Assembly: GCA_029298735.1 (NCBI GenBank)
Contig: JANSLP010000030.1
Span: 1 to 64,000 of the forward strand
DNA: 64,000 nucleotides
Direction: 5' to 3'
Source: Ophiostoma sp. CBS 140.51
Lineage: Eukaryota > Ascomycota > Sordariomycetes > Ophiostomatales > Ophiostomataceae
The translations under genes were made by a program, and so were the position numbers. Below the pieces are notes generated by a model. It did not search any database and was not told the origin of the DNA. It worked only from the letters and a program-made list of their open reading frames with translations. This document shows, one piece after another, positions 12,568 to 22,735 of this stretch (its first letter is position 1; each line of letters opens with the position of its first letter).

Positions 12568-12813
12568 GATGATGATGAGGGAGCTGGCGAGAGGCGTGTG
12601 ATGCGTTCGAGGTGCTTGATTTGCTTGTTTGTTTGTGACGTTTGAGGTGTTTTGATGGGAAGAAAAAACTGTGTCGAAGAACAAAGTTGACCGGCCTGAT
12701 GAAGAGTTTTTGTGTGTTCAAAATTTGCCTTCGTCGCAAACGTTTATATTGCATGCCTTGCACCCAAGTTTGGACGACGGACTTCTCTGGTTGACATGTC
12801 AGTTGAAGCAAGG

Positions 12814-13018
12814 CCCAATAGGGTAGCTTGATTCCCGACATTGGTTCATCGTATGTGCAATTTCCCCAGAAATCCAACCCCACGATTTTTTTCCGTCAAC
12901 TGCTAACAATCGTTGCAACGCCTTGCCCTTCAATCGGAATTGGGACCAATAGGGTTTATTCATTCCCGACATTAGCACCAACTCTGCACCTTCCCCAAAA
13001 TCTCAACCCCGCAAACTT
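12814..13018. repeat. Imperfect direct duplication in the transporter promoter
   Basis: The words CCAATAGGGT, ATTCCCGACATT, TTCCCCA and TCAACCCC/TCCAACCCC recur in the same order about 131 bp apart. This indicates a diverged tandem duplication of a promoter segment. Each copy would supply one CCAAT box and one TGTCGG-type site. Confidence 0.6.
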
Positions 13019-13150
13019 CTGTGGGACTTTTCTCCATTCGGTCAGCACAAACCCCAGACTCCATTTGTGATGCGGACACGATGGGGCCATTTCGGGCCTT
13101 GATTTTTTCAAAGCTAGGCCGAGAACAATGACACCGTGACAACAATTTAA

Positions 13151-13219
13151 GTCCAGCCTCGCACCCGATCCGAGTCCAGCATCGCATTCGATCCGAGTCC
13201 AGCCTTGCACCCGCATGCA
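13151..13219. repeat. Three-copy 23-bp tandem repeat
   Basis: Copies start at 13151, 13174 and 13197 with the shared frame GTCCAGC..CGCA..CGATCCGA; the third copy is the most diverged. It lies in the long non-coding region before the GH79 gene. No function can be read. Confidence 0.75.
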
Positions 13220-14128
13220 CCATCCTAGCTAGTTCGGGCGGTTCAACCATTTTCGAGAGACATGCTTTTTGAAGGGGTTTGTGGGCACTTTGTCCTGTAC
13301 TACTTCCATATTCTCGCATCCAGCAGACAGCATCCGGCATATTCGGTGCTGGTTATCCCGAGGTCAGTTTCAATTCGGGTCTTGATACCGCTTTGACCAC
13401 CCCACGGCGCACAACCATGATAGGTGGAAAGCAAGTTTCCAGTCCCTCGTGAGAAAAGTGCGTCGTCCGTTGTATGTCGTTCGTCGTACGAATACCGGTC
13501 ATGGCCTGTGCTGTTTGACTTCGTCTCCGCGCCGGGGTGAGTTCCATATCTTTCCAAGATTCGTTCCGGGTGACTGGCAAAGTAGCGAGGCTGGCTCATC
13601 GGGGCCCCGCAAGCACCACAGCATCCACCGTTGAGCCCGTTCAGTCCATGGTTATCGTTCTGCAGATAAGCGTACTTTTTACGCTCCCCGAAATTAAACT
13701 TGGAGTTCTGTGGAAAATATAAGAAATTGGAAATCAAAAAAGGTGACCTCCCAACGTTTGTACGTCCGTCTGGCATATTACAGTTCTCTCGTTGTAATTC
13801 TCAGTCGTGCCCATTTAGGCTACTCTTGTGTACGTTCTGTTGTATCCTTGCATCTGCATCTGTGTGTTCCGGCCTCCTCTGTTTTCATTGGCAACCCCGT
13901 TCGAAAAAAATACCCCTCGTTTTTCCCTCGTACACTCCAGTCGCCAGGTTTCTGAGGGTAACCACAAAATCATACCCAGGCGGATGGATGTGAGCCGCGT
14001 GAAATGTATAAATTAAGAGTGACAGTCCTCCCTACAAGAGCGAAACAAAAAAAACGACGGAGCTGAATATCCTGCAGTACCATCTACCATCTACACGACA
14101 ATTCAATTCAACCTTGTGCCTGCTCACC

Positions 14129-16143
14129 ATGGTTCGCACATTCCATGCTGTCCTGCTTGCCATAGGATTCGGGCATGCTGCTTCGACACCATGCAGTCCT
14201 ATTGCGTCTACAGAATATTCTGTCTCGAGCAACTCTAACACAAAATTCTCTGCTTTGGATGCAACTCCGGTCGGATTTTCGTATGTATCCTATGCTCCAA
14301 ATCCCCAAGTCTTTTGTCCAGAGTCCCGTCTATTGTGATTTTGTGAGTTCAAACTTGTCTAACTCTGGTGTGATCAACTCAATAGTTACGACTTCGGCTT
14401 TGACCATTGGTGGACCAACGTCAGCAACACGCAAGCCTGCACAGCCAACCTGCAGAAGCTGACTGGACAATGGCCGGTTGTGCGACTCGCCGGTGGTGAA
14501 GAGTATGCACTTAAGCTATCCCAAGAACCAAATCAGCAATCAACAGAGTACTCCGTACACCTCCACTCGCCTATGGCTGGGCTAACTTTTTGGCAGTGAC
14601 AGCAGCGTTTTCGACCCAGCTCTATCGGTGACCAGATATTACACCAACATCACCGGAATACCCGCGGCACAGTACTATGGGCCACTCTACCTGACAGAAG
14701 TGCTCACCAAGTACCCGGGACCAATCATCTTTGGTAAATAGGGGCCACATTGAGGACAATTTTGCCTATCTTCAGACAACTAAAACGGCTTGTATTTAGG
14801 CCTGAACAGAGGAGACGGAAACCTGAGCAACGCGATCCTCGCGGCAAGCTACGTGAAGAACCTCCCGAATTTATACAGAATTGAGCTGGGCAATGAGCCG
14901 GTACGTCATCGTTGCTTGCACCATTGCCAAACTCATGATCCATGGTGTAACATTCTTTGCTAATGCTTTTCTAGGACCGTATGTCACGACACCTTTGGCC
15001 TTTTTTCTTTCTTTTTAACCCGATATAGACTTGATACTAACATCCAAGACAGTCTACCCGTATACTGGCGAGGCGGAAGACAGCCTCGCCATCTCACCCA
15101 TGCTAATTGTCCAAGAGTACGGAGGAACCAGCGCATGGACCCCCGCCGTTGAGGCCCTGAACCAAGTCCAGTGGCAGCTCGCCATCGAGCCAACGCTCGA
15201 CAAGAAACGCATTTTCCAGGCTGGCGCATACTACCTGCCGCCCACCTACGGTTATAATGCTGCTGAGCTGCTGCCTGTGGCGTCTTCTAACGGTTCCTTG
15301 GAGTACTTTGGCTCGTTCTCGCACCATAATTACCCACAGACAGCATCGGCCAAAGCCAATTCCAGTGCACCGGTTCTGGACGAATTGATGAGCCATGTGA
15401 ATATATCGGACAATGTCGCGCTTTATGCCGCGGACATAGCGGCGGCAGACAAGTACGGGGTCGAATATGTATTTGGCGAAACAAACTCTGGTGAGTCACT
15501 GCATCAACACACGTTTCCGTGTTTTTGACCGCTCTAAAACTTGAAAACTTTTCACTTTGTAGTTTCCGGCGGCGGGTCTTCCGATATCTCCCCTACCTTT
15601 GGTGCAGGTCTTTGGGTCTTGGACTACGTTCTACGCGCTACCAGCAGCAACATTGCCAAGTTGAACTTTCATTTCCAGTCGTACGGCACATCATACTACA
15701 TTTGGTGGGATGAGCAGAGTATTCGCTCCCCTTACTACGGTGGTTTTGTAGCAACTGACGCTCTGGCCGGTGAATCATACATCACCGCATTGGATGACGG
15801 GACCTCCAATTACGCAGCTTACGCCATCTACTCGGCAGACAAGACTCTGTCCAAAGTCGTCCTCATCAACACTGACTATTTTGATGGTACCGGAACTCGC
15901 TCGTCTCACAGCTTCATCATCTCGGGCCTTACATCAAAATCTATCTCCGCAAAGCGCCTCACAGCCGCAAGTGCATTGTCTCGCCAAGATGAGGGAGACG
16001 CGCCTACTTATGCCGGTCAGTCCTTCTCCAACAGCGGCAATTGCGCGCTGACTGGCAAGAAGGAGATGGAGCAGGTATCGGTGTCAAGTGGGAAAGCCAC
16101 CTTGAAACTCTATGCCTCCGAGGCCCTCGTCATCACTTTTTAA
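14129..16143 (+). CDS. Secreted GH79 beta-glucuronidase-type hydrolase, seven exons
   Basis: Exons: 14129-14280, 14386-14502, 14597-14733, 14800-14900, 14975-14978 (4 nt), 15053-15490 and 15563-16143. The product is 509 aa. A signal peptide is visible (FHAVLLAIGFGHAAS, cut near residue 18), so it is extracellular. The GH79 TIM barrel shows the acid/base Glu in IELGNEP (residue 168) and the nucleophile Glu in YVFGETNS (residue 313). The C-terminal part (about 390-509) is the beta-sandwich of the Glyco_hydro_79C type. The family removes glucuronic or 4-O-methyl-glucuronic acid, for example from arabinogalactan. The 4-nt exon is required: skipping it breaks the frame, and reading through the upstream intron meets a stop. 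It is divergent from the sugar transporter. Confidence 0.88.
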
Positions 16144-16595
16144 CAGCAGAATCACCCACTTTCAGATCTGAATCTTGTTGTGTTTTTGTCTGGCGAGGGC
16201 TCCGGGGGTTTTATATGTTCGCTATAAATTTGCCTTTTTTCCGTAAGGTTTAAGGTAGATTGTTTTCTTCATCGAAATTATTTTTACATCTCAATTTATT
16301 GCCGTTATCAACGGCTAGTTGATATAAATATATATTGTTTCTTCTTCTACGCCTACGATAAAGTAGAGTTAGTATATTACTTACACAATAAGTTGAGGAG
16401 GACATCATCTTTGCTTCATCAAATCTAACAAAGAAGCCAGAGCTGGTCGGACAAGCTGTGTCTGCAGTTGCGTCTACTATTGGGCAGAAAAACGTTGAAT
16501 CTTTTTTTTTTTTTCAATCTGGCATCTAAGTACTGTGCACGTCCTCCTTATTACAATACGATATTTTGAAAGACGAGGTCAAGATTTATCTCATC
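16144..16595. other. Spacer after GH79
   Basis: AT-rich 3' flank with a T run near 16502. No gene is seen. Confidence 0.5.
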
Positions 16596-17095
16596 ATGCA
16601 GGCTGGCGCCCATGCTTCAATGAACCAGCACGACAGGTAAGAGACATCCCACGATGTTGTTCATTTATTAAACAGAATTTGACCAGCCACAGAAAACGGC
16701 AGTCAAACAAGCAAGAACACCTGCAAGACACTGCTACCGCACCTGCAGCGACTCTATCAACTCTACTTTGAACACGAACAAGAGTGGCAACACTATGTGG
16801 TGTATGATGAGTTTCCTGAACTGTTACAAAAGGCATCCAGGTATGCATCTAATCGAAATCAATAGACGAAAACAAAATTCATGAGGGCTTAGTACTGACA
16901 TCTCGCAGTTATTTTCAAGAAAGTGGACTGTCGCACGAGAGGAGTATATATCAGCAACTGGCAAAGTCAATTCGTACTCATGCCGGTGTTCCGATGGAGA
17001 CTGTTAACGGCGATCTATTCAAGTTCATTTTTGCAATCATCGACGCAGCCAATGATTTTGACAGTCACGACAGACATGCAATTTACTCCATATAA
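16596..17095 (+). CDS. Small spliced hypothetical protein (121 aa)
   Basis: Not recognised. Three exons (16596-16636, 16703-16840, 16909-17095) join in frame through two GT..AG introns (66 and 68 nt). The product is acidic and aromatic: HLQRLYQLYFEHEQEWQHYV, then YDEFPELLQKASSYFQESG, then GDLFKFIFAIIDAANDFD. It is probably alpha-helical and cytosolic, with no signal peptide or membrane segment. Each exon alone is too short to stand out, but the sense frame is free of stops and rich in amphipathic pattern across all three. The first exon is the least certain, and an earlier start is possible. Confidence 0.45.
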
Positions 17096-17301
17096 CTAGC
17101 CCCGTACTTTTTAGCCGGTTTTTGGACTTGACTAATATTCTTTGTCATTCATTTCATTTGTACTTAGATAGATACGGAACCTACAAGAGTGTATTACATG
17201 AGGTAGTTAGATTCTAGTTAGGCGGGTGTCTGAAGTGTTTTGCTAACGAGGTACGTGGCCACGGACATTGCTATCGAGACGACTGTGGTTGTAACCTTTA
17301 T

Positions 17302-18240
17302 TTACATCATAAATGAATCAATAAAATCTCTTGCTTCTTGGGATTCGTTTTGTAGTCCGAGGACACAATGACCAAAATAACGAGGACGGCTAATCCAATG
17401 GCGCAACCTTGGCCTTTCCATCCATTTCAGCTCACCGTCCATCATAAGATCAGCAATACCCCCGGGGCCCCCGGAGAGTATTTTTCTAATATCGATCTTG
17501 CTGTCCGGGTATCCAAGTTCTCCACGTGGGCCTTTGTTCGATTTGAAGAAGACCTGTAAGACTTTTAACGGAGCCCATGCCATGGAGTCTTGTAGCTGCC
17601 AGATCAATATGCCAAGAAGCCACTCCAATTTGCGTCCTGCTTTGTTGAATTGTTTGATCATCTCATATTGCTCTGCGTATTCACAGTACTCCGTCCCGCA
17701 GCCGTTGGACTCCACATGTTTCTTTTCTTCCTCATAAAGGCGCTCGATGATCTCGTCTCCATCTGGTCTACACAGCCTATTTCTAAAGGTAGGCATGCAG
17801 AGAAACACCGGAGGAAACAAAGGAATAACGCATGATTTAGGGTTTAAACGCAGCTGCGGCGTTCTCTCGGGTGTGTAGTGAGAGCAGAGTGCAGGCAGAA
17901 CATTGCTGGTGCCGGGATCGTTCCAAAGCGCGAGTCTGAGTGCAAGCGGCAAGCTCGTGAAGATGTCGGTATCTGCAGCTGGCTGTGCAGAGGCTGGTTG
18001 TGTGGCCGTTTCGGTCCCACGGCGAGTCTCCAGATCATAGAGGGGGTTATTCAAGTAAAGTTGTTTGGCTGAATTGTACGCAAGTCGAGCGGTGCGGGCA
18101 GTGTGACGGGCGAGTCGTACTTTGTCTGGCTTTGCGCCCTTGTCTATTAGACGCAGAGATTGCTGTGTGAGCTTCGTCTTGACATATTCGAGCGCGACGA
18201 CAAGCCACCTGAGCTGGTCTGTAGTGTTGGGAGACTTCAT
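17302..18240 (-). CDS. 2EXR-family-like hypothetical protein
   Basis: Single-exon frame of 312 aa starting MKSPNTTDQLRWL. The N-terminal part (about 1-75) is basic and helical. FTSLPLALRLALWNDP (about residues 93-108) resembles the F-x-x-LP-x-E-[IL]-R-x-x-[IL]-W core of the fungal 2EXR domain. It lacks the conserved Glu, so it is a degenerate copy. After it comes LRLNPKSCVIPLFPPVFLCM, then charged helices (EEEKKHVES, FNKAGRKLEWLLGILIWQLQ). 2EXR proteins are common orphan families in filamentous fungi with no known activity. The gene at 19373-19936 on the same strand has the same layout and is probably a paralogue. Confidence 0.6.
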   Translation of the reverse strand: MKSPNTTDQLRWLVVALEYVKTKLTQQSLRLIDKGAKPDKVRLARHTARTARLAYNSAKQLYLNNPLYDLETRRGTETATQPASAQPAADTDIFTSLPLALRLALWNDPGTSNVLPALCSHYTPERTPQLRLNPKSCVIPLFPPVFLCMPTFRNRLCRPDGDEIIERLYEEEKKHVESNGCGTEYCEYAEQYEMIKQFNKAGRKLEWLLGILIWQLQDSMAWAPLKVLQVFFKSNKGPRGELGYPDSKIDIRKILSGGPGGIADLMMDGELKWMERPRLRHWISRPRYFGHCVLGLQNESQEARDFIDSFMM

Positions 18241-19372
18241 GGTTTCGAGGCTGGGTGTTTCGGGCGTTTTGGGAATTATTGCTAGGATTGGAAGAAAGAG
18301 TCTCGTTGAAAAGAATGTTGTGTTGTCATAATGGGATAGAAGTCAGTGTTTGTGGCTCTTTTCTTTCTACGGGATCATTCTATATAGCAAACAGTCTCTA
18401 AATATTTACCTCTGTGCAAAACAGAACCTTATTTTATTTAATTTTGTGCATGTTGCTTACCGAAATCTCGGTCAGTGACACATGTATCGAACCAACAGTT
18501 TGACGATTATTAAAAAAAATAACACATTCGCGATAAGAATGTACTGTTTTCTTTTTTACACCCACAGTACATACATTCACAATTAAAAATTATGTTTTCA
18601 TTTTCTTATTATTATTTTCCAATTGAAATGAGGTCGTTTCTTACAGCATTGTCATCAACAGAGACACCAAAGAGGGACAAAACCACAATGGCAGTATGCC
18701 TATGAAGGAGACGATAGATCATATCTACACGATCTAGGTCGGTTTCGTTTAATTACACTACATTAAATTTTCTTCCACATACACACCCTTCTTTTCCTCG
18801 ACCTATAAAAAATTCATTACGATAAGCATCTTTCACGTACGGCCACAGATACTGGAGAACACGGGATCCCGTCCGCTCTCCCCTAGTTAAACCAGTAATC
18901 GGCGGATTAGTAGTTGGGTCGGTGACGACCAGCGAATACCCGCTGCTGTACGTTTTTTTTTATCGATTTATTGTTGGTGACAATGTATCTTTCTACTCTT
19001 TCCTTTCGCTACTGTCTTTTCTTTTTGTCGGGGGATTTGTGTGTAGTGAACGCGTTGAGTGTTTATCACTGTGAATGCTAGGCCTTGTCCAGCAGGCGAG
19101 TTTCCTGTCAGTATTCAGCTTGTGCTGGAAGGATTTCCCAGCCATTTTGAAAAAGATTATATGTTGATACGCGACGGTCTCCAAACTGCCATTGGTTATC
19201 GTTGTCAAATTCGATTTGGAACATGTGACGCATCGCACAGCAGGACCCCGGAATATCCATCTGCGAAAATCCATGCTTCAATTCTTGTGTTGCAAGAACA
19301 ATATCTATTTTTAGCAGCATCACCTTGTATAGAAATTGAACGAGTCGTCGGTCGTGTCGACTGAACTCGTTG
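18241..19372. other. AT-rich spacer between two 2EXR-like genes
   Basis: Strongly AT-rich (especially 18400-18700), with no recognisable gene. On the minus strand a frame at 19108-19401 overlaps the end of the upstream 2EXR-like gene and could be its displaced continuation. This is not proven. Confidence 0.4.
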
Positions 19373-19936
19373 TCAGGTTCGACATAGCTCGACGCAGTCA
19401 CGATGGCCTTGGTCTTTGTTGTATTTTTTGATTATGCGTTCGATAGAAGGTAAATCTGCTTTCCAAAGCGCCCGGTCAGGCATAAATGCATAGGTCGGCA
19501 ACGGGACACCCTTGTACCACCGCTTCAATTGTTGGTAATAGGCCGGGCAATACGAGGGCATCGCGGCTTCATTCCATATCATAACCTGTATTTCGACAGG
19601 TAAAAATGTGAAATAGCGAAAATCGGATGGTGCATCGAACTCGAGTTTCGCTTCGTTTTCTTGTTGTTTCGGAGGGTTTGGCGCAGATATGGTTCCTTGG
19701 GGTGCGAGGCGTGGAATTTTGCCAGCGAGGCGTGTGAGGCCGTCGGCGGATTTCGCAATCTGACATATCCTGGCGATATATTGCAAACGATTGGCTCGGC
19801 CGATGGATGTAAGATTATTTCGGTCATTGTTCGTTGTTTCCCGGTCGTATTGATCACCGTCTTGTTCGATTGATTGAGCAATGTGGCGACAGCCATTTTT
19901 CAGCTGCTTTATCTGCTGCACGATCAAAGTCTTCAT
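19373..19936 (-). CDS. 2EXR-domain protein, possibly disrupted
   Basis: Read from MKTLIVQQIKQLK at 19936; an earlier in-frame ATG at 20005 is possible. The product is 187 aa. FTFLPVEIQVMIWNEAAMP is a good 2EXR core (F-x-x-LP-x-E-x-x-x-x-IW), preceded by a basic helical N-terminus like that of the neighbour at 17302-18240. The frame ends soon after a charged helix (IERIIKKYNKDQ). A second minus-strand frame carries on from there (VEPDNEFSRHDRRLVQFL, within 19108-19401), so a frameshift or an unseen intron may have cut the protein short. The function of the family is unknown. Confidence 0.5.
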   Translation of the reverse strand: MKTLIVQQIKQLKNGCRHIAQSIEQDGDQYDRETTNNDRNNLTSIGRANRLQYIARICQIAKSADGLTRLAGKIPRLAPQGTISAPNPPKQQENEAKLEFDAPSDFRYFTFLPVEIQVMIWNEAAMPSYCPAYYQQLKRWYKGVPLPTYAFMPDRALWKADLPSIERIIKKYNKDQGHRDCVELCRT

Positions 19937-22735
19937 GATGGGCAGGTTCTGGTAGTATTTTGTTCGAGTGTACTGTATTGTTGCGAGGCAAATAGGTGTA
20001 TGCATAAACGAGATAATATAGGATATGTATTAACTATCTATGTCTTTAGACATATTTTCTTTTATAAGGTTTTATAATGCTTTTTGTGTGATTGCATGAA
20101 CCTTACCTCTCACCCCATGTATTTGGTATGTCGAGTTACGGGGGCATTCACGTGCTCAACATGGCTGTGTCACTGTCTATAATATACCACTCCTGGGAGG
20201 GTACCGTAGAGTGCAAATGAATAATGTTATACCTGAACTACGGATGCTGTTGCTGTGTGCTTTGTTGGTTGACTATATGTGGCGGTGGTGTAGTGTAGTA
20301 GTCAGAGACATAGCATCGCGCTAGGCTCTGTAGCCTCGCTACTTCTGAGGTGCAGATTGGTTCGAAACCTATTATCGACGTCTAAACAAAATTTGCACTT
20401 GGAATTCTGGCACATGCTGCCTTCCCAGTCTCATGGGTACTGGTCCTGTATTAGTTGAAGTAACATTAAACATGATTTGTTGATGAAGATGTAGTTTTCT
20501 TCCACGCCCTTGTAGTTGTTCTCCTGTTTGATTCTTCTTCTTCTTTTACGAGTTTTTATGCTAAGATGCACCTATCTGAAACCCATGATGTTCACTTCCT
20601 GTGTATAAAAAAACCAAGAAGCTGACAGCGTATACCAAGGCAATGAAAAACTAAATGCATCCTAACAAATACGTAGATGTAGAACCAAATCGTGCCGGGA
20701 ACACATCTCTCTTCCCATTAAAAAATATAGATTGTAAATCTACTGCATTGTCTGGCCTTGACCTAATATCGCTAAATTGTTAGATTCCCAGTGCTTAGTA
20801 ACTTATCAAGGGTAATCAATTCTAACAAGTATATTTGATGCTTAAAGGATAAGTCATCACAGTGTGTCCAGCTTTTAACCACAGAAAATGACAAATTTTG
20901 TTTCCCATTTGTGCATTTCTTTCTCGGTTCAAAAATAGAATCGAAACATTGACGGATGCCTGGGAGGATTGACGCTACGCTTTGAAGCGGGGCTCGGGGG
21001 GTCAATATCTTCACGTGTGTCTAAGTGTGCTTTGTATGCCATGATGTCAGTGGTGATGGGACGCAGAGTGGAGACTTACATAATCCGTGTGCTTTCGTGG
21101 CGCAGCCAGGGGCTTTGGGTCGGAAAAATCACATACACACACACAGAAAAACAAAAAGACTTTCCCCTGACCCAGGAGTCTGGAGCATGGTGACATGGCC
21201 AAGATGCCAAGAAAAAGCCAAGTTGTGACCACGGGGAACACTATTTTGATGTGATGTGGAACAGAGAGTAGTGTTCATCGTAGAATTTTCGTGGAATCCA
21301 ATATTCAACGACAAAAATATGCTTTCCATCTACGCTGGCAAATTATTATAAAAAGTTGGATTTGATTGACCGAATTCACCATACGTGTAATCCAATCTGC
21401 ATGACTCGCTTTCCTTTACGACTTGAGTGACATATGGGGTTTTATCATTCAGCACAACCCTGCATTGCATTTTCATTTTACCTTTTTTAGTCTGCGTAGT
21501 ATTCGGGCAGTTAGTCCCACTAATTCAAACACCGCATTTGAAACCCCGTATTCACAGCGTGTATCCTCACACTTCGCAGACATTACGCCCGACTGGCGGC
21601 GCATTGGAGGGGAGAGAGGGCCAAGCGTCGGAAAGACGGCACAACAACGACCTTCAAGCTCCGAAAAATTACAGTCCACATCGTACCATGGAAGTGTCAA
21701 AGGGCTGAAATGGGTCCCTGAATTGGTGTCCAGCAGTGGATGACATTTTTACGCCAGACCTATTTGGTGGGATTTCCAATTGTGGCTAAGGATCTGAATC
21801 TCGTATTCAGGGCACGGTTTTCTGGTTTCTCATGGAATGGATTGTTCAATTTCGGATCCAAATACGGAAGGCATCAACTGCAGAAAAAAAAGGGAAAGTG
21901 CTTTGAAGATGGCCGCATGATGTACAACTTTTGGGTGCTTTGAAAACGATTTGGGGACTTCCAGGCACGTCGTGTTGCCCTTCCCAGATCTTGGCATTGG
22001 GTTGGGGTAGCTACTTTTTGCGCGAGATCGCCGTCATCCCTCCCTTTCACTCAAATGTTAAATGTTCCACGATATGGAAATGATGTCTGTTGGTTGTACA
22101 GTTTATCACTGGTTTTTGAGGAACGTGTCGCGGAAGAAAGTCTCACAAAACGCAGAACAAGAAAGAAAAAAGGGAAAGAGATGGAGGTAGTCCAATCACA
22201 GGACCGGAAGCGCCCTACTAAGCGGAGTCTTTTCTCCTGCATTCCCGAGGTGGCTCCACAACTTATGACATCGATGACGGCCACACGGCTCATCCAACAG
22301 TGCCCAAGAGGTGAACCGGATTGCCAGCCCACTGTTTTAGGTATTCTAGTAGGGCCAGACAGGGTGAGAGAAGGACGTGCTGGGCCCACTCCCATCGCCC
22401 TTTCTTTATTTCTTATTGAAACCTTCTCTGCAATGGTAGTGCTCAGTTCCCAGTTCTCATTGCCCGGATCTGCTTGTAAGCTACATCCTCTTTGTAGAGG
22501 TGACAACGCCTTAGTCGGTCGCGTCGGCATCCGCAGCTCGCCGTTTGGTCCAAAAACGTAGCTATCCGTATGAAATGGAAGAGTGGGTCTTTCGTGTGAA
22601 GGGAGGCGAGAGAAAAGAATATCTTGGTAAATACTTGTCATCTCTCACCTCTTCCTTTCTCTCCTTTTGTTTTTCGTCGTGTGTGTGTCGTATGGACTAG
22701 ATCGAATCATCACCATCCCTCTCACCTACTCCATC
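19937..22735. other. Long spacer with a possible SINE and no supported gene
   Basis: About 2.8 kb of mostly AT-rich DNA. The only distinctive element is a tRNA-like A-box/B-box pair near 20286-20369. Longer open frames at 22051-22641 (both strands) overlap each other, lack domains and look like chance. Confidence 0.45.
20280..20385 (+). repeat. Possible tRNA-derived SINE head (A box / B box)
   Basis: TGGTGTAGTGT (20286-20296) fits an RNA polymerase III A box, and GGTTCGAAACC (20359-20369) is a near-perfect B box, 62 nt apart. A proper T stem and acceptor stem cannot be folded, so it is not a functional tRNA. A tRNA-derived SINE or decayed tRNA is the simplest reading. Boundaries are approximate. 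Confidence 0.35.

Larger units (their letters stand above)
12568..14128. promoter_or_regulatory. Divergent promoter region between sugar transporter and GH79
   Basis: About 1.56 kb with no supported gene. It holds two diverged copies of a roughly 75-bp unit (near 12814-12890 and 12944-13018). Each copy has a CCAATAGGGT word and a CCCGACATT word (12834-12842 and 12965-12973, which read AATGTCGGG on the transporter strand). It also holds a three-copy 23-bp tandem repeat (13151-13219). The TGTCGG core also occurs in the GH35/regulator promoter. Confidence 0.4.

Noticed and set aside
20286..20369. Functional tRNA gene
   Set aside because: A and B boxes are present but the T and acceptor stems do not pair; kept only as a possible SINE.
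22051..22641. Overlapping 168- and 196-codon frames on both strands
   Set aside because: Mutually antisense, no domain; probably the promoter of the glycosyltransferase-like gene.
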